Shown piece by piece: positions 42,861 to 51,355 of a stretch of 64,000 nt of DNA. A program made the translations under genes and the position numbers. Source of the DNA: Io17-Chloro-G2 sp034420695. GTDB lineage: Bacteria > Chloroflexota > Dehalococcoidia > Lucifugimonadales > UBA3495. The stretch spans positions 1-64,000 of the forward strand of contig DAOULB010000040.1 in assembly GCA_034420695.1 (NCBI GenBank), given 5' to 3'. Numbering within the stretch: position 1 is the stretch's first letter; each line of letters starts with the position of its first letter. A model generated the notes under the pieces. The model was not told the DNA's origin, did not search any database, and worked only from the letters and a program-made list of their open reading frames with translations.

Positions 42861-42916
42861 GTCAGGGGAGTTGGAGCACGCCGGAACCGGGGCAATCTGG
42901 AGAGGGCGGTGCCCGG

Positions 42917-43816
42917 TCAGGCGAGGGACAGTTCGTACCAGTGAAGATCGGAGACTTTCTGGAACCCCATGGAATTGTACAGGCGGATGGCGGGCGTGTT
43001 GCCGGAGTCCACTTCCAGGACGATGTCCTGCGCTCCCAAGGAGACCAGGTAATTCATGCCAGCCGCCAGAATGGACCTGCTGAGTCCCTGCCCCCGGAAG
43101 TCCGGCACTACTCCAATCATTGCAATCCTGCCCCTGACGCCCGTCGCAGTGGGAGCTATGCAAGTCCAGCAGTGGCCAGCGGTCTCGTCGCCGCGGCGCA
43201 GGAACAGGATACCTTCGTGGGAAGTGTTGGCCATGTTGGAACGGTACGCTATCTGTTCTACCGTGCCGGGACAGAAGCCCCAGCCTCCAGTGAAGGCCTC
43301 ATTTTGCACCCGGGTGAGCAATGTTTCGTCTCCCCGGTTGAAATTGGCGACGTGGAACCCCGGAGCGGTTTCTACGGACGGGAGTGTTTCTTCGCTCCAG
43401 GCCATCACGGTGTATTCGCGTACTCGTTCGAAGCCGATGGACTCCAGGAGCATGGCCCTGGGTGAGCCGCCGGGAAGGCAGATATGGGCCAACTTGGCAT
43501 TCCAACTGCGGCAGGAGTCCAATGCCAACTGGACCAACGCCTCTTCCAGAGGAGAACCGGCGAAGACGGGATCGGTTTCCATCTGGAGAACGGCCCGGCC
43601 GATGGACGGTTCCCGGGTGACCAGGCAGAACCCCTTCACTTGGCCTCGGAACTCGACCAGCCAGCAGTTGTTCACAGGGTCCAGTCCCGGCTGCCCAGCC
43701 CCTTGCATGACGGTCCGGCGGCCCAGGTCCCGCCCTTCGGGGCCCCAGTCGCTGAGAGACTCGACGAAGTCAACGAGGGCCTCCAAGCGCTCCGGGGAAA
43801 AGTTAGAGATGGTCAA
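42917..43816 (-). CDS. Tandem GNAT acetyltransferase, mycothiol-synthase (MshD)-like
   Basis: A 299-residue protein with two GNAT domains. The C-terminal half is the active-looking one: IAMIGVVPDFRGQGLSRSILAAGMNYLVSLGAQDIVLEVDSGNTPAIRLYNSMGFQ carries the acetyl-CoA loop (R-G-x-G-L/x) and the 'N-x-x-A-x-x-L-Y' motif. The N-terminal half is degenerate. The two-domain layout and length match MshD (mycothiol synthase, about 300 residues). It is on the minus strand, opposite the MshA-like gene and divergent from the MshB-like gene. Confidence 0.78.
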   Translation of the reverse strand: MTISNFSPERLEALVDFVESLSDWGPEGRDLGRRTVMQGAGQPGLDPVNNCWLVEFRGQVKGFCLVTREPSIGRAVLQMETDPVFAGSPLEEALVQLALDSCRSWNAKLAHICLPGGSPRAMLLESIGFERVREYTVMAWSEETLPSVETAPGFHVANFNRGDETLLTRVQNEAFTGGWGFCPGTVEQIAYRSNMANTSHEGILFLRRGDETAGHCWTCIAPTATGVRGRIAMIGVVPDFRGQGLSRSILAAGMNYLVSLGAQDIVLEVDSGNTPAIRLYNSMGFQKVSDLHWYELSLA

Positions 43817-44015
43817 GCCGGGACTTCCTCAAGGGTAGTTACAAAAGTTGGGCAGGGCCGGACGTTAACAGGGTATACTTGTTCCGGATATGGCTGCAAG
43901 CTGCGGCGAACTGACCCAATTGATACTGCAGGCGCCGTGAGAGGGACGGACTTCCCTCCCGGGCAAGAATTCGGAATAGCCAGCCTATTGAACAATCTAA
44001 CGGAGGAACCCGACC

Positions 44016-44726
44016 ATGGAGGATACCCCGCAGCGAGTTTTGGTTGTCACGCCTCATCCTGATGATGCCGACTTCTGGTGCGGAGGCACAGTGGCCCGGT
44101 GGACGGGCTTGGGCGCCACAGTAAAGTACGTTCTCTGCACCGATGGAGGCAAGGGGACCAGTGACCCAAACGTCACTGCAGAGGAACTTGGGGCCTTGCG
44201 GGAACGGGAACAACTGGAAGCTGCTCAAGCGTTGGGCGTGTCGGAAGTGGTGATGCTGCACCGCACTGACGGGGAACTGGAAGACACCGGCGATTTCCGC
44301 AAGGACATAGTCAGGCAGATCAGGCTGCTGAAGCCCGACGTTGTAATTTGCCCGGAGCCTTACCGGCGCAACTTGGCTTGGCACCGGGACCACCGCATTA
44401 CAGGACAGGTGACCTTGGACGCCGTCTTTCCCGCGGCAAGGGACCACCTTAACTTCGTTGAACTCTGGCGGGATGAGGGCCTGGAACCCCACAAGACCGC
44501 GACGGTGCTTTTCTGGGGAACCGAGTCGGCCAATTCCTACGTGGACATTGCCGGCAGCCTGGGGGCCAAGGTGGAAGCGGTCATGGCCCACAAGAGCCAG
44601 CTTGGAGGCCAAGCCGCTGCGGACGTCGAAGGATTTGTGCTGGAGAGGGCCAGGAAGGCGGCTTCGGAGGCAGAGGAAGAGATGGAGATGGCGGAAGCTT
44701 TCCGCAAGGTTACCTTCAGGGTCTGA
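44016..44726 (+). CDS. LmbE/PIG-L family deacetylase, MshB/BshB-like
   Basis: A 236-residue zinc deacetylase of the LmbE family. The metal motif is TPHPDDADFWCGG (A-H-P-D-D type), with a later H-R-D-H (AWHRDHRITGQ) for the third His ligand. Family members hydrolyse N-acetylglucosamine groups: MshB in mycothiol, BshB in bacillithiol, PIG-L in GPI anchors. AGGAGG-like box (GGAGGAAC) precedes the ATG. With the MshA-like and MshD-like neighbours it suggests a glucosamine-based thiol or glycolipid pathway. Confidence 0.88.
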   Translation: MEDTPQRVLVVTPHPDDADFWCGGTVARWTGLGATVKYVLCTDGGKGTSDPNVTAEELGALREREQLEAAQALGVSEVVMLHRTDGELEDTGDFRKDIVRQIRLLKPDVVICPEPYRRNLAWHRDHRITGQVTLDAVFPAARDHLNFVELWRDEGLEPHKTATVLFWGTESANSYVDIAGSLGAKVEAVMAHKSQLGGQAAADVEGFVLERARKAASEAEEEMEMAEAFRKVTFRV

Positions 44727-44742
44727 ACGGACTATGCGGGAG

Positions 44743-46407
44743 TTACAGGGGCGAGCCCCCAGGTTTCTGCAACATTACCTCCCGTAACAGCGGGATGGCG
44801 GGCCCGCCGAAGGACAGCAGCTCGTCGTGGAACTCCCTCAAGGAAAATGACCCGTTCGATTCCCGCTGACGGTCCCGGGCCAGCTTCATGATCATGAGCT
44901 TGCCCAGGGTGTAGTTCAGGTACCCGGGGTCAAAGGTCCCCCTTAAGGCTTCCCGCCGGGCCGGGTGCTCCCCCATGTAGGCGTTTTCCACGAAGAAGTC
45001 CGTGGCTTGATCTACCGTCATGCCTTGGGTGTGCATCCGTATGGAGCACAGGTAACGGCAGTTCCGCACCAAGGCTTCCAGCAACTGGGTCAACTGCAAG
45101 TTCAGGTTCCCCTGCTCATACCCCGAATCAAGCACCATCTGCTCTGTATAATGAGCCCACCCCTCGGTGAAGGCGTAGGAAGTGGCGACCCGGTTAATCA
45201 GGGGTAATTCCCGCCCGTACCTGTTGTGCAGGTGGTGGACGAAGTGACCGGGGTACACTTCGTGAATCGATATTATCTTCAGGGTGTCGTAGTTGAAGTT
45301 GGAGAGCCACTGTTCCTGCTGCTCCGGGGTCCAGTGGGGCTCCACCGGGGTCACGTAGTAAAAGGACTCGGTGGCCCTGTGCTCCAGCGCCCCGGCGGAA
45401 TCCATGGCGGCGAAGGCGTATCTCATGTAGGTTGGGGTTTCCAGTACTTCGCAGCGGTCCTCCGAAGGGACTGAGAGCAACCCCAGGTCCAGCAAGGCCT
45501 GCCGCAGGTCTTCCAGCATGGAGCGGGTGTCGGGAATCAAGGCGTCTGCGGACGGATGGTTGCGGCTGATTTCATCCACGATTTCATGAATGCTGCGCCC
45601 AGAGGAGATTCGCCCGGCCACGTCAGCGAGCTTGGCAAGATTCTCTTCCAAGTTGTCTTGCCCCACCTTCTCCAGTTGCTCCAAGGAAACGTCGACCCCT
45701 TCCCCCAAGGACATCATGGAACGGTATAGTGCGGGGCCAATGGAAAAGTCCTTGGGCGCCGCTTGCTTCCGGGTTTCCAATCCCTCCACGAAGCGGTCCA
45801 CGGCTTGGGCCGCTGCTTCCCGGGCGGCGTTGAAGCTGGACTCCAAGTCCGGAGGCACCATTCCAGCGACGGCTTGGGCCAAGTCCATCCGGTAGAAGCG
45901 GGCCATCCCGGCGTAGCTTTCGACGCTCATGTCCAGCACGGGCGCGCCTATTTCCGGCTGCAAGGCCGATTCGAGGGTATTCAGGAAGTCCGGCACCTGC
46001 TTCAAGGCCTCGGTAGCCGACCGTACCCGGTCCTCCAGCGGAGCGTAGTCCCGACGGACGTAGCTGCCCATGTTCAGGTAGCCAACCTGCCGCATGGGGT
46101 TGTTCTCCAAGGAGCGCATTTCCGTAAGGATGAACAGCTCCCGCCTGAGGAACTGCTCCAGAAGGCGGTGGCTGAGCCCAGCTTCCTTGTCCAGGGTGTT
46201 CCGGTCTATTGACTCCAAGCGGTCCAGCCCGTCATTCAAAGCCCGGACGCGCCCGGCCAGCTTGCCGGGAGACAGGTCGGGCAACCGCCCGTCGTACTCA
46301 TGCCGGCCGATGCGGGAGCCTGCCGTGGGGTAAAAGTCCCAATAGTCTTCTATCAGTTGCCGGGACAACCGGTTCAAAAGCTGTTGCTGTTCACCGGATG
46401 CGGTCAT
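44743..46407 (-). CDS. DUF885 family metallo-carboxypeptidase-like protein
   Basis: A 554-residue DUF885 protein, a family of predicted zinc peptidases. The metal site is in IHEVYPGHFVHHLHNRYG (H-E-x-x-P-G-H), and a downstream SYAFTEGWAHYTEQMVLD gives the third ligand Glu. DYWDFYPTAGSRIGRHEYDGRLPD at the start is typical. No signal peptide is seen. It converges with the deacetylase gene with a 16-bp gap. The substrate is unknown. Confidence 0.88.
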   Translation of the reverse strand: MTASGEQQQLLNRLSRQLIEDYWDFYPTAGSRIGRHEYDGRLPDLSPGKLAGRVRALNDGLDRLESIDRNTLDKEAGLSHRLLEQFLRRELFILTEMRSLENNPMRQVGYLNMGSYVRRDYAPLEDRVRSATEALKQVPDFLNTLESALQPEIGAPVLDMSVESYAGMARFYRMDLAQAVAGMVPPDLESSFNAAREAAAQAVDRFVEGLETRKQAAPKDFSIGPALYRSMMSLGEGVDVSLEQLEKVGQDNLEENLAKLADVAGRISSGRSIHEIVDEISRNHPSADALIPDTRSMLEDLRQALLDLGLLSVPSEDRCEVLETPTYMRYAFAAMDSAGALEHRATESFYYVTPVEPHWTPEQQEQWLSNFNYDTLKIISIHEVYPGHFVHHLHNRYGRELPLINRVATSYAFTEGWAHYTEQMVLDSGYEQGNLNLQLTQLLEALVRNCRYLCSIRMHTQGMTVDQATDFFVENAYMGEHPARREALRGTFDPGYLNYTLGKLMIMKLARDRQRESNGSFSLREFHDELLSFGGPAIPLLREVMLQKPGGSPL

Positions 46408-46449
46408 AAGCCGTCCATCCCGTTGCTGTCTGTGGCGCCCAGGGCCACT

Positions 46450-46764
46450 TTAGCTGACGACCTCGCTGATCTGAATCTGCGGGATGATGTCGGTGTAGTT
46501 TTTCAGGTCGCTCATGATTTCGCTGCCGTGGGTGATGAAGGCTTGGTGCACTTCGTCCACCGAGTTGAAGAGCAGGTGCCCGACTACGACGAAGGGGGCC
46601 GGTTGCTTCGGGTCGGGGGCGGAAACGCCCTTGTCTACGGACCCGCCTTGCAGGCCCATGGGCCCCAAAAGGCGGTTCACCATAGGCATGTGTGAGTTTA
46701 CGTAATAGTCCAAGTCGAACCTCTTTTCGGGGTCGTGGGGGAAAAAGAGGGATACTTTAATCAT
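46450..46764 (-). CDS. EthD-domain protein
   Basis: A 104-residue dimeric ferredoxin-like (EthD/ABM type) protein: IKVSLFFPHDPEKRFDLDYYVNSHMPMVNRLLGP is the conserved strand-helix start with the H-M-P-M motif. Function in most bacteria is unknown; in Rhodococcus EthD assists cytochrome P450-based ether degradation. The start at 46764 is set by GGAGG 5 nt upstream; upstream in-frame codons are excluded by their composition. It lies on the same strand and 43 bp before the DUF885 gene. Confidence 0.85.
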   Translation of the reverse strand: MIKVSLFFPHDPEKRFDLDYYVNSHMPMVNRLLGPMGLQGGSVDKGVSAPDPKQPAPFVVVGHLLFNSVDEVHQAFITHGSEIMSDLKNYTDIIPQIQISEVVS

Positions 46765-47109
46765 GGTGACCTCCTGCGGTGCAGTCTTGAGCGGGGCGGA
46801 TCGAACCCCGGCTGGAGGGCAGCCCCCGCCTCGGTGAGAATTGCGATTCCGGCCCAAGTTGGAACCCGAGTAATTCTACACCAAGGCAGTTTCCCAAGCC
46901 ACTTGGGTCCCATGAAATCAGGCTGGCACGGACGTCCCTGGGAGCAAACAGGGAAGAGGACCGTGGTGCGCCGTCTGATAGAATTGTTTCTCCTTGTTGA
47001 CCCACGCAAGCAGCCAAATGAACCAATTGGATACCTTGGAGAGATATTCCCATGATTTCTCCCGGGGTTCCTCCAATGACCATTCCGGAGGGCAAGCCTG
47101 GAGCCTTCA

Positions 47110-48570
47110 ATGCGCGCCGACGCCGACCTTGGGAGCAGCCAAGGGACAGAACCCGTCACGGACGGGAGGGTTGTAACGCGCTTGGCTAGGGTTCTGGAAA
47201 TAGGGATGGGCGTTGTACTCTTGGCGGCGGTCATTGCCTGTACGCCCTCCAGCAGCCCGGAGCAGACCACGTTGTCCGTGACATCGGCAGAGGCGGGCGA
47301 CCCGACGGGCTTGGTCTGGGAGGCTTGGTCGCACATCAGCAGGTCCTACGCCGACTGGAACAACGTGGACTTCGACCGAGTGCAGGGGGAGGCAATCGCG
47401 GCCCTGCTGGAAGTCAATCAAGCCCCGCCTTACCCGTTCCTGGCCGACGTTGGGAAGCTCCGGGGGCAGCCACCGGCGGGAGTTCCCCCGGAGATGGCGG
47501 ACGTGTGGAGGTCGTTGGTGTTGCACCAGGCCAAGTGGCCCGAAGTCTCCGCGGAAGAGAAGGCTGAGGCGGTGGTAGCGGGCATGGTTGCGGGCTTGGA
47601 TGAGCCGTCGGCGGTGGTGGTGCCTGCGGAAAGCTACGAGGAGAGCCACAGGACATTGGCGGAATCCAAGGACGGCAGCTATATCGGGATTGGCGCACGG
47701 GTCTCCAGGACCAAGGGCGGCCAAGTGGCGCTGTTACCCATGGAGGGTTCACCGGTACACAGGGCAGGGATTGAAACCGGCGACGTGCTGCTGGCGGTGG
47801 AAGGGAAGAGCGTGAGGGAACACCGGCTGGAGGACTTGGTGGACCTGATAGCCGGGCCCAAGGGCAGCAAGGTCCACCTGCTGGTGCAGCGGCGCGGGAA
47901 GGGTGAACCTATAGAGTTTCCAGTGTTCTTTGATGACATAGACATCGAGTCGGTGTCGTGGCAGTTAGCCCCCGGGGGCATCGGCTACATCAGGGTCACC
48001 CAGTTCAGGGAGAACACGGGGCAGCAGTTTCTGGGGGCCCTGGAAGAACTCGGCAGGCTGGAGGCACTGGCGCTGGCCTTGGACTTACGCACCAATCCGG
48101 GCGGTTCCTTGGAAGCTGCCCTGAAAATTGCCGGGCATTTCTTGGACATGGGAACGGTGTTCCTGTCCGTGGAAGACAGGCTGTCGGACAGGGTTGAGCT
48201 GAGGATCGAAGAAGAACCCAGAGGCCCATCCTTGAAGGACCTGCCGGTGGTGGTCATGATCAATGAAAAGACCGTTGGAGAAGGAGAGGCCCTGGCGGCG
48301 GCGCTGCAGGACAACGAGAGGGCCGTGGTGCTGGGAAGCACCAGCTTCGGGCGGGGCTCGGCCAACGAACTTATCAGGCTGAGGAACGGTTCGGCAATAT
48401 TCCTGCCAACTTCCAAGTGGTTCAGGCCGTCGGGAGAGCCCATGGGCAGCGGCGGGGTTAAGCCGGACGTGGAGGAGGCCTTGGTCGAAAACCCCGAGGG
48501 CATCAGCACCGACAGCCAGTTCAACCGGGCCTACAAGATTCTCAACGACATTCTGCCGGCCTACCGCTAG
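47110..48570 (+). CDS. S41 (CtpA/Prc-like) peptidase homologue with replaced catalytic dyad
   Basis: A 486-residue lipoprotein-like protein. The N-terminus has a hydrophobic stretch and a lipobox (VVLLAAVIAC, Cys about 45). A PDZ domain (about 195-270: GIGARVSRTKGGQVALLPMEGSPVHRAGIETGDVLLAVEGKS) precedes the S41 fold (IGYIRVTQFREN, LDLRTNPGG). In the family the catalytic Ser is the middle Ser of S-A-S-A-S-E and Lys lies 25 residues on in TFGK. Here the matching stretch is T-V-G390-E-G-E and S-F-G-R415, so both catalytic residues are changed. It is therefore probably a non-proteolytic PDZ protein. GGAG lies 7 nt before the ATG. Confidence 0.82.
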   Translation: MRADADLGSSQGTEPVTDGRVVTRLARVLEIGMGVVLLAAVIACTPSSSPEQTTLSVTSAEAGDPTGLVWEAWSHISRSYADWNNVDFDRVQGEAIAALLEVNQAPPYPFLADVGKLRGQPPAGVPPEMADVWRSLVLHQAKWPEVSAEEKAEAVVAGMVAGLDEPSAVVVPAESYEESHRTLAESKDGSYIGIGARVSRTKGGQVALLPMEGSPVHRAGIETGDVLLAVEGKSVREHRLEDLVDLIAGPKGSKVHLLVQRRGKGEPIEFPVFFDDIDIESVSWQLAPGGIGYIRVTQFRENTGQQFLGALEELGRLEALALALDLRTNPGGSLEAALKIAGHFLDMGTVFLSVEDRLSDRVELRIEEEPRGPSLKDLPVVVMINEKTVGEGEALAAALQDNERAVVLGSTSFGRGSANELIRLRNGSAIFLPTSKWFRPSGEPMGSGGVKPDVEEALVENPEGISTDSQFNRAYKILNDILPAYR

Positions 48571-48668
48571 CGGAGACGGCTCCGCGGCAAGCGGCAGGCC
48601 TGAGAATTGAGCGCTGCTTCAACGAAGGTTGGGCCGGTGGAAAGAGAATGGCTGCCCGGACCGGGCCG

Positions 48669-48902
48669 TTAGCCCGCTGCCGCGGCGCTGGCGTCCTGGC
48701 AGCGGGCACAAATAAACGTGTCACGGTCCTCGGGAATGGTGTCGGCAGGGACGTTGCGCTTGCGGCTGCACACCGAGCAGGTCACGCTCTCCAAGGCGGC
48801 GGGCGCCTTGGCAATGACCGTATTCTGCCCCCGAAACCCCACGTAATCGGGGTTCTGCTGCTTCCGCCGAAGAAACCTCTCCTGGTCTTTACGACGGCTC
48901 AT
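48669..48902 (-). CDS. Small zinc-ribbon protein, unknown function
   Basis: A 77-residue protein with two C-x-x-C pairs (CSVCSRKRNVP and CARCQDAS), the usual look of a treble-clef or ribbon zinc finger, and a basic N-terminus (SRRKDQERFLRRKQQNPDYVGFRGQN). The start at 48902 is set by GGAGGGGG 5 nt upstream; a TTG six codons before it would overlap that box. It is the last gene after rplL on the same strand, in the place where rpoB usually starts, and may be coexpressed with the ribosomal proteins. Confidence 0.7.
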   Translation of the reverse strand: MSRRKDQERFLRRKQQNPDYVGFRGQNTVIAKAPAALESVTCSVCSRKRNVPADTIPEDRDTFICARCQDASAAAAG

Positions 48903-48966
48903 AACATCCCCCTCCGGCAACGGGCGCCGGACTTGGAAGCATAAGGCTGTGCGCGGGTGGGTGGGG

Positions 48967-49359
48967 CTACTTGACCCCTACCACGGCCCCGGCCTCTTCC
49001 AGCTTGGACTTTATGGAATCGGCCTCGTCCTTGGCGACCGCCTCTCTCACTTGGGAGGGCGCGGCTTCCACCAACTCCTTGGCTTCCCGAAGGCCCAAGG
49101 AAGTAATTTCCCGGACTGCCTTGATGACGTTAATCTTGTTGGGGCCGATTTCCAGGATGCTGACCTCGAACTCGGTCTGTTCTTCGTCGGAAGCGGCAGC
49201 ATCTGCCGCGGCTGCGCCGGCGGCCGGCGCCGCGGCTTGCACTACCGGGGCTGCTGCGGTGATGCCGAAGGCATCCTCTAGAGCCTTCACCAAGTCAGAA
49301 AGCTCGAGAACGTTCATCTGCTTGATGGCTTCCAACATTTCGTCTTTGGTCATTGTCAT
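48967..49359 (-). CDS. rplL: Large-subunit ribosomal protein L7/L12
   Basis: A 130-residue L7/L12: N-terminal dimerisation and L10-binding part (KDEMLEAIKQMNVLELSDLVKALEDAFGI), an Ala-rich hinge (about 37-60), and the C-terminal factor-binding domain (FEVSILEIGPNKINVIKAVREITSLGLREAKELVEAAP). It ends with VVGVK. Made from the L10-leader transcription unit with rplJ, 47 bp upstream. Confidence 0.97.
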   Translation of the reverse strand: MTMTKDEMLEAIKQMNVLELSDLVKALEDAFGITAAAPVVQAAAPAAGAAAADAAASDEEQTEFEVSILEIGPNKINVIKAVREITSLGLREAKELVEAAPSQVREAVAKDEADSIKSKLEEAGAVVGVK

Positions 49360-49406
49360 GGCGTGCTCCTTCTCCTTGTCGATTCGGATATTGCGTGGCC
49401 GGGGGC

Positions 49407-49946
49407 TTAGGCCCCTGCCTCTTGTCCTTCAAGTTGACGAATTCTGGCTTGCAACAGGCCTCCCAGATTGGTCAATGGGCCATTGAGGGCTCCCAGCAGC
49501 CGCTGCGCCGGCGACTGGAGCTGGCCGAGCAGGGTTGCCACCATCTGGGGCTTTGGCGGAAGTGAGGCCAAGCGGTTAACTTCGGCGGAGTCCATCGCCG
49601 GCCCGTCCCCCAGCACTGCGCCCTGGATTGCCAAGGTGGAACGGGCGGTGCGAATGTACTCGGTCACCGCCTTGGCTACGTCCAACGGGTCGTCATAGCC
49701 CAAGGCTACAGCCGTTGGCCCCTGCACTATTTCCTTAACGTTGGGACGCTGGGCTTGGTCCGAGGCCAATTGCATCAAGGTGTTCTTGACCACGGTGAAC
49801 TCCACTCCGGCTTCCCGCATCCTGCGCCGGAGGTCCGTCATTTCATTGACGGAGATTCCGGTGTAGCTGGTGGTAAGGGTGATGGTGGAGCGTTCCAGCT
49901 TTTCCTTGAGTTCCTCTACCCGGTCTATTTTTCTCTGGGTCGGCAA
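49407..49946 (-). CDS. rplJ: Large-subunit ribosomal protein L10
   Basis: A 179-residue L10, the base of the L7/L12 stalk. Conserved parts: RKIDRVEELKEKLERSTITLTTSYTGISVNEMTDLRRRMREAGVEFTVVKNTL and the long C-terminal helix that binds L12 dimers. The TTG start follows GGAGG by 7 nt; further upstream lies the leader with attenuator, so longer starts are not possible. Its own leader RNA is expected to be bound by L10 (with L12) to shut off synthesis. Confidence 0.96.
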   Translation of the reverse strand: MPTQRKIDRVEELKEKLERSTITLTTSYTGISVNEMTDLRRRMREAGVEFTVVKNTLMQLASDQAQRPNVKEIVQGPTAVALGYDDPLDVAKAVTEYIRTARSTLAIQGAVLGDGPAMDSAEVNRLASLPPKPQMVATLLGQLQSPAQRLLGALNGPLTNLGGLLQARIRQLEGQEAGA

Positions 49947-49960
49947 TTGTCTACCTCCAG

Positions 49961-49992
49961 CAAAAATCCCCGCGCCGGGACAGGTCGCGGGG
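49961..49992 (-). terminator. Attenuator hairpin in the L10 leader
   Basis: On the minus strand CCCCGCG (49986-49992) pairs with CGCGGGG (49968-49974), then ATTTTTG follows at once. It lies 15 nt before the rplJ TTG. Such a terminator in the leader would be controlled by L10 binding upstream. Confidence 0.75.
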
Positions 49993-50109
49993 ACAGGCAC
50001 ACGCTTGGCGTGGACTGCACCTCGGCGGGCGAATCCGGCGTTCCGGAGTCCTTAACCCCGCTGGCTGCGGGGACCCGCTGTCTCTGGCGGCAGTGAGCTT
50101 TATGTTCTG
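49993..50109 (-). promoter_or_regulatory. Ribosomal protein L10 leader (autoregulatory RNA)
   Basis: The leader RNA carries the typical L10-leader elements: AGAGACAGCGGG (about 50075-50086) and, after a stem with GTTAAGG, the CCCGCCGAGGTG block (50018-50029). These form the kink-turn-like L10 site known from many bacteria. It is followed by the terminator hairpin at 49961-49992 and then rplJ. Confidence 0.75.
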
Positions 50110-50115
50110 GCTGTT

Positions 50116-50144
50116 AATTTAGCTGCTGTTACTGGTTCCTGCAA
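50116..50144 (-). promoter_or_regulatory. Internal promoter for rplJL
   Basis: On the minus strand TTGCAG (50139-50144), 17-bp spacer, TAAATT (50116-50121). It begins a few bases after the rplA stop codon and would start the L10 leader near 50109. Confidence 0.6.
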
Positions 50145-50148
50145 CTGT

Positions 50149-50865
50149 TTATTCAGGGGGTTGCAAGGACTGAAGGGCGGCCAAGTCCAAGGCTACGCTG
50201 GGCCCCATGCTGGACGTGAGGTAAGCCGACTTGAGAAAAGAGCCTTTTACTGCGGCCGGCTTGGCCCTCATGATGGAGTCGGTAAGCACTGCCAAGTTGT
50301 CCATCAACTGGTCGGTGGCAAAGCTGGCCTTGCCCACCGGGCTGTGAATTATGGCAGTACGGTCGGTGCGGAACTCCACCCGGCCGGCCTTGGCTTCCTG
50401 GATAGCCCGGGGCAGGTCTTGGGGTTGCACCATGGTGCCGGACCGGGGATTGGGCATCAGGCCCCGGCGGCCCAGAACCCGGCCCAAGCGGCCGATCTTG
50501 GGCATGACCTGGGGGACTGCGAGACCGACTTCGAAGTCGGCCCAGCCCCCTTCCACCCGTTCGATCAAGTCGTCTTCACCGACATAGTCGGCCCCGGCTT
50601 GGCGGGCGATGTCCACGGCCTCGCCGTTGGCGAAGACCAGCACCCGTATGGGCTTCCCCAGCCCGTGGGGCAGGACCGCCACGTCTCGCACCATCTGGTC
50701 GGCGTGACGAGGGTCGGCGTTGGTGCGCAGGTGCACCTCCACCGTCTCATCGAACTTGGTGCTGGAGGCTTCCTTAACCCGCTCTATCGCTTCCTGGGGC
50801 GGGTAGAGGCGATCTCGGTCAACGGTGTTGGCGGCGCTGTTGTAGCGGCGGCTATGTTTGGGCAT
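50149..50865 (-). CDS. rplA: Large-subunit ribosomal protein L1
   Basis: A 238-residue L1 (PKHSRRYNSAANTVDRDRLYPPQEAIERVKEA at the start; GRLGRVLGRRGLMPNPRSGT is the signature). L1 binds 23S rRNA and helps release tRNA. The ATG at 50865 has a GAGG box 6 nt upstream; the in-frame codons before it overlap rplK and are excluded. Its start is 1 bp beyond the rplK stop. Confidence 0.97.
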   Translation of the reverse strand: MPKHSRRYNSAANTVDRDRLYPPQEAIERVKEASSTKFDETVEVHLRTNADPRHADQMVRDVAVLPHGLGKPIRVLVFANGEAVDIARQAGADYVGEDDLIERVEGGWADFEVGLAVPQVMPKIGRLGRVLGRRGLMPNPRSGTMVQPQDLPRAIQEAKAGRVEFRTDRTAIIHSPVGKASFATDQLMDNLAVLTDSIMRAKPAAVKGSFLKSAYLTSSMGPSVALDLAALQSLQPPE

Positions 50866-50866
50866 G

Positions 50867-51295
50867 TTATTCCTCGGAAACATCAATGCCCATGCTCCGG
50901 GCGGTGCCGCGGATAATGGACATTGCCTGTTCCACCGAACCTGCATTGAGGTCGGTCAATTTGACGGATGCGATTTCCCTCAGGGCCTGCTCGCTGATTG
51001 TGCCAACTTTGCCCCTTATGGGGTCGGCGGCGCCCTTTTCCACTTGGGCTGCTTTCCGTAGGAGTTCCGACGCGGGAGGCGTGCGGGTGACGAAGGTGAA
51101 AGACCGGTCTTCAAAGACCGAGATGTGCACCGGCACTATGGTCCCGGCTTGGTCGGCGGTCCGGGCGTTATACTCTTTGACGAAACCCATGATGTTGACG
51201 CCGTGTTGTCCCAAGGCGGGACCCACGGGCGGCGCGGGAGTGGCTTTCCCCGCTTCCAACTGCAGCTTAATGATGGCTCGAAGTTTTTTGGCCAA
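50867..51295 (-). CDS. rplK: Large-subunit ribosomal protein L11
   Basis: A 142-residue L11 of normal length: LRAIIKLQLEAGKATPAPPVGPALGQHGVNIMGFVKEYNART at the start and the RNA-binding C-terminus (KGAADPIRGKVGTISEQALREIASVKLTDLNAGSVEQAMSIIRGTARSMGI). It forms the base of the factor-binding region together with L10/L12. Part of the secE-nusG-rplK-rplA order found in most bacteria. Confidence 0.97.
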   Translation of the reverse strand: MAKKLRAIIKLQLEAGKATPAPPVGPALGQHGVNIMGFVKEYNARTADQAGTIVPVHISVFEDRSFTFVTRTPPASELLRKAAQVEKGAADPIRGKVGTISEQALREIASVKLTDLNAGSVEQAMSIIRGTARSMGIDVSEE

Positions 51296-51355
51296 TTCTT
51301 ACCCCGGGCGGCTCGGCTTGAGCCGCGATGCTGTGGCTGTTACCTAAGCTCTTGT

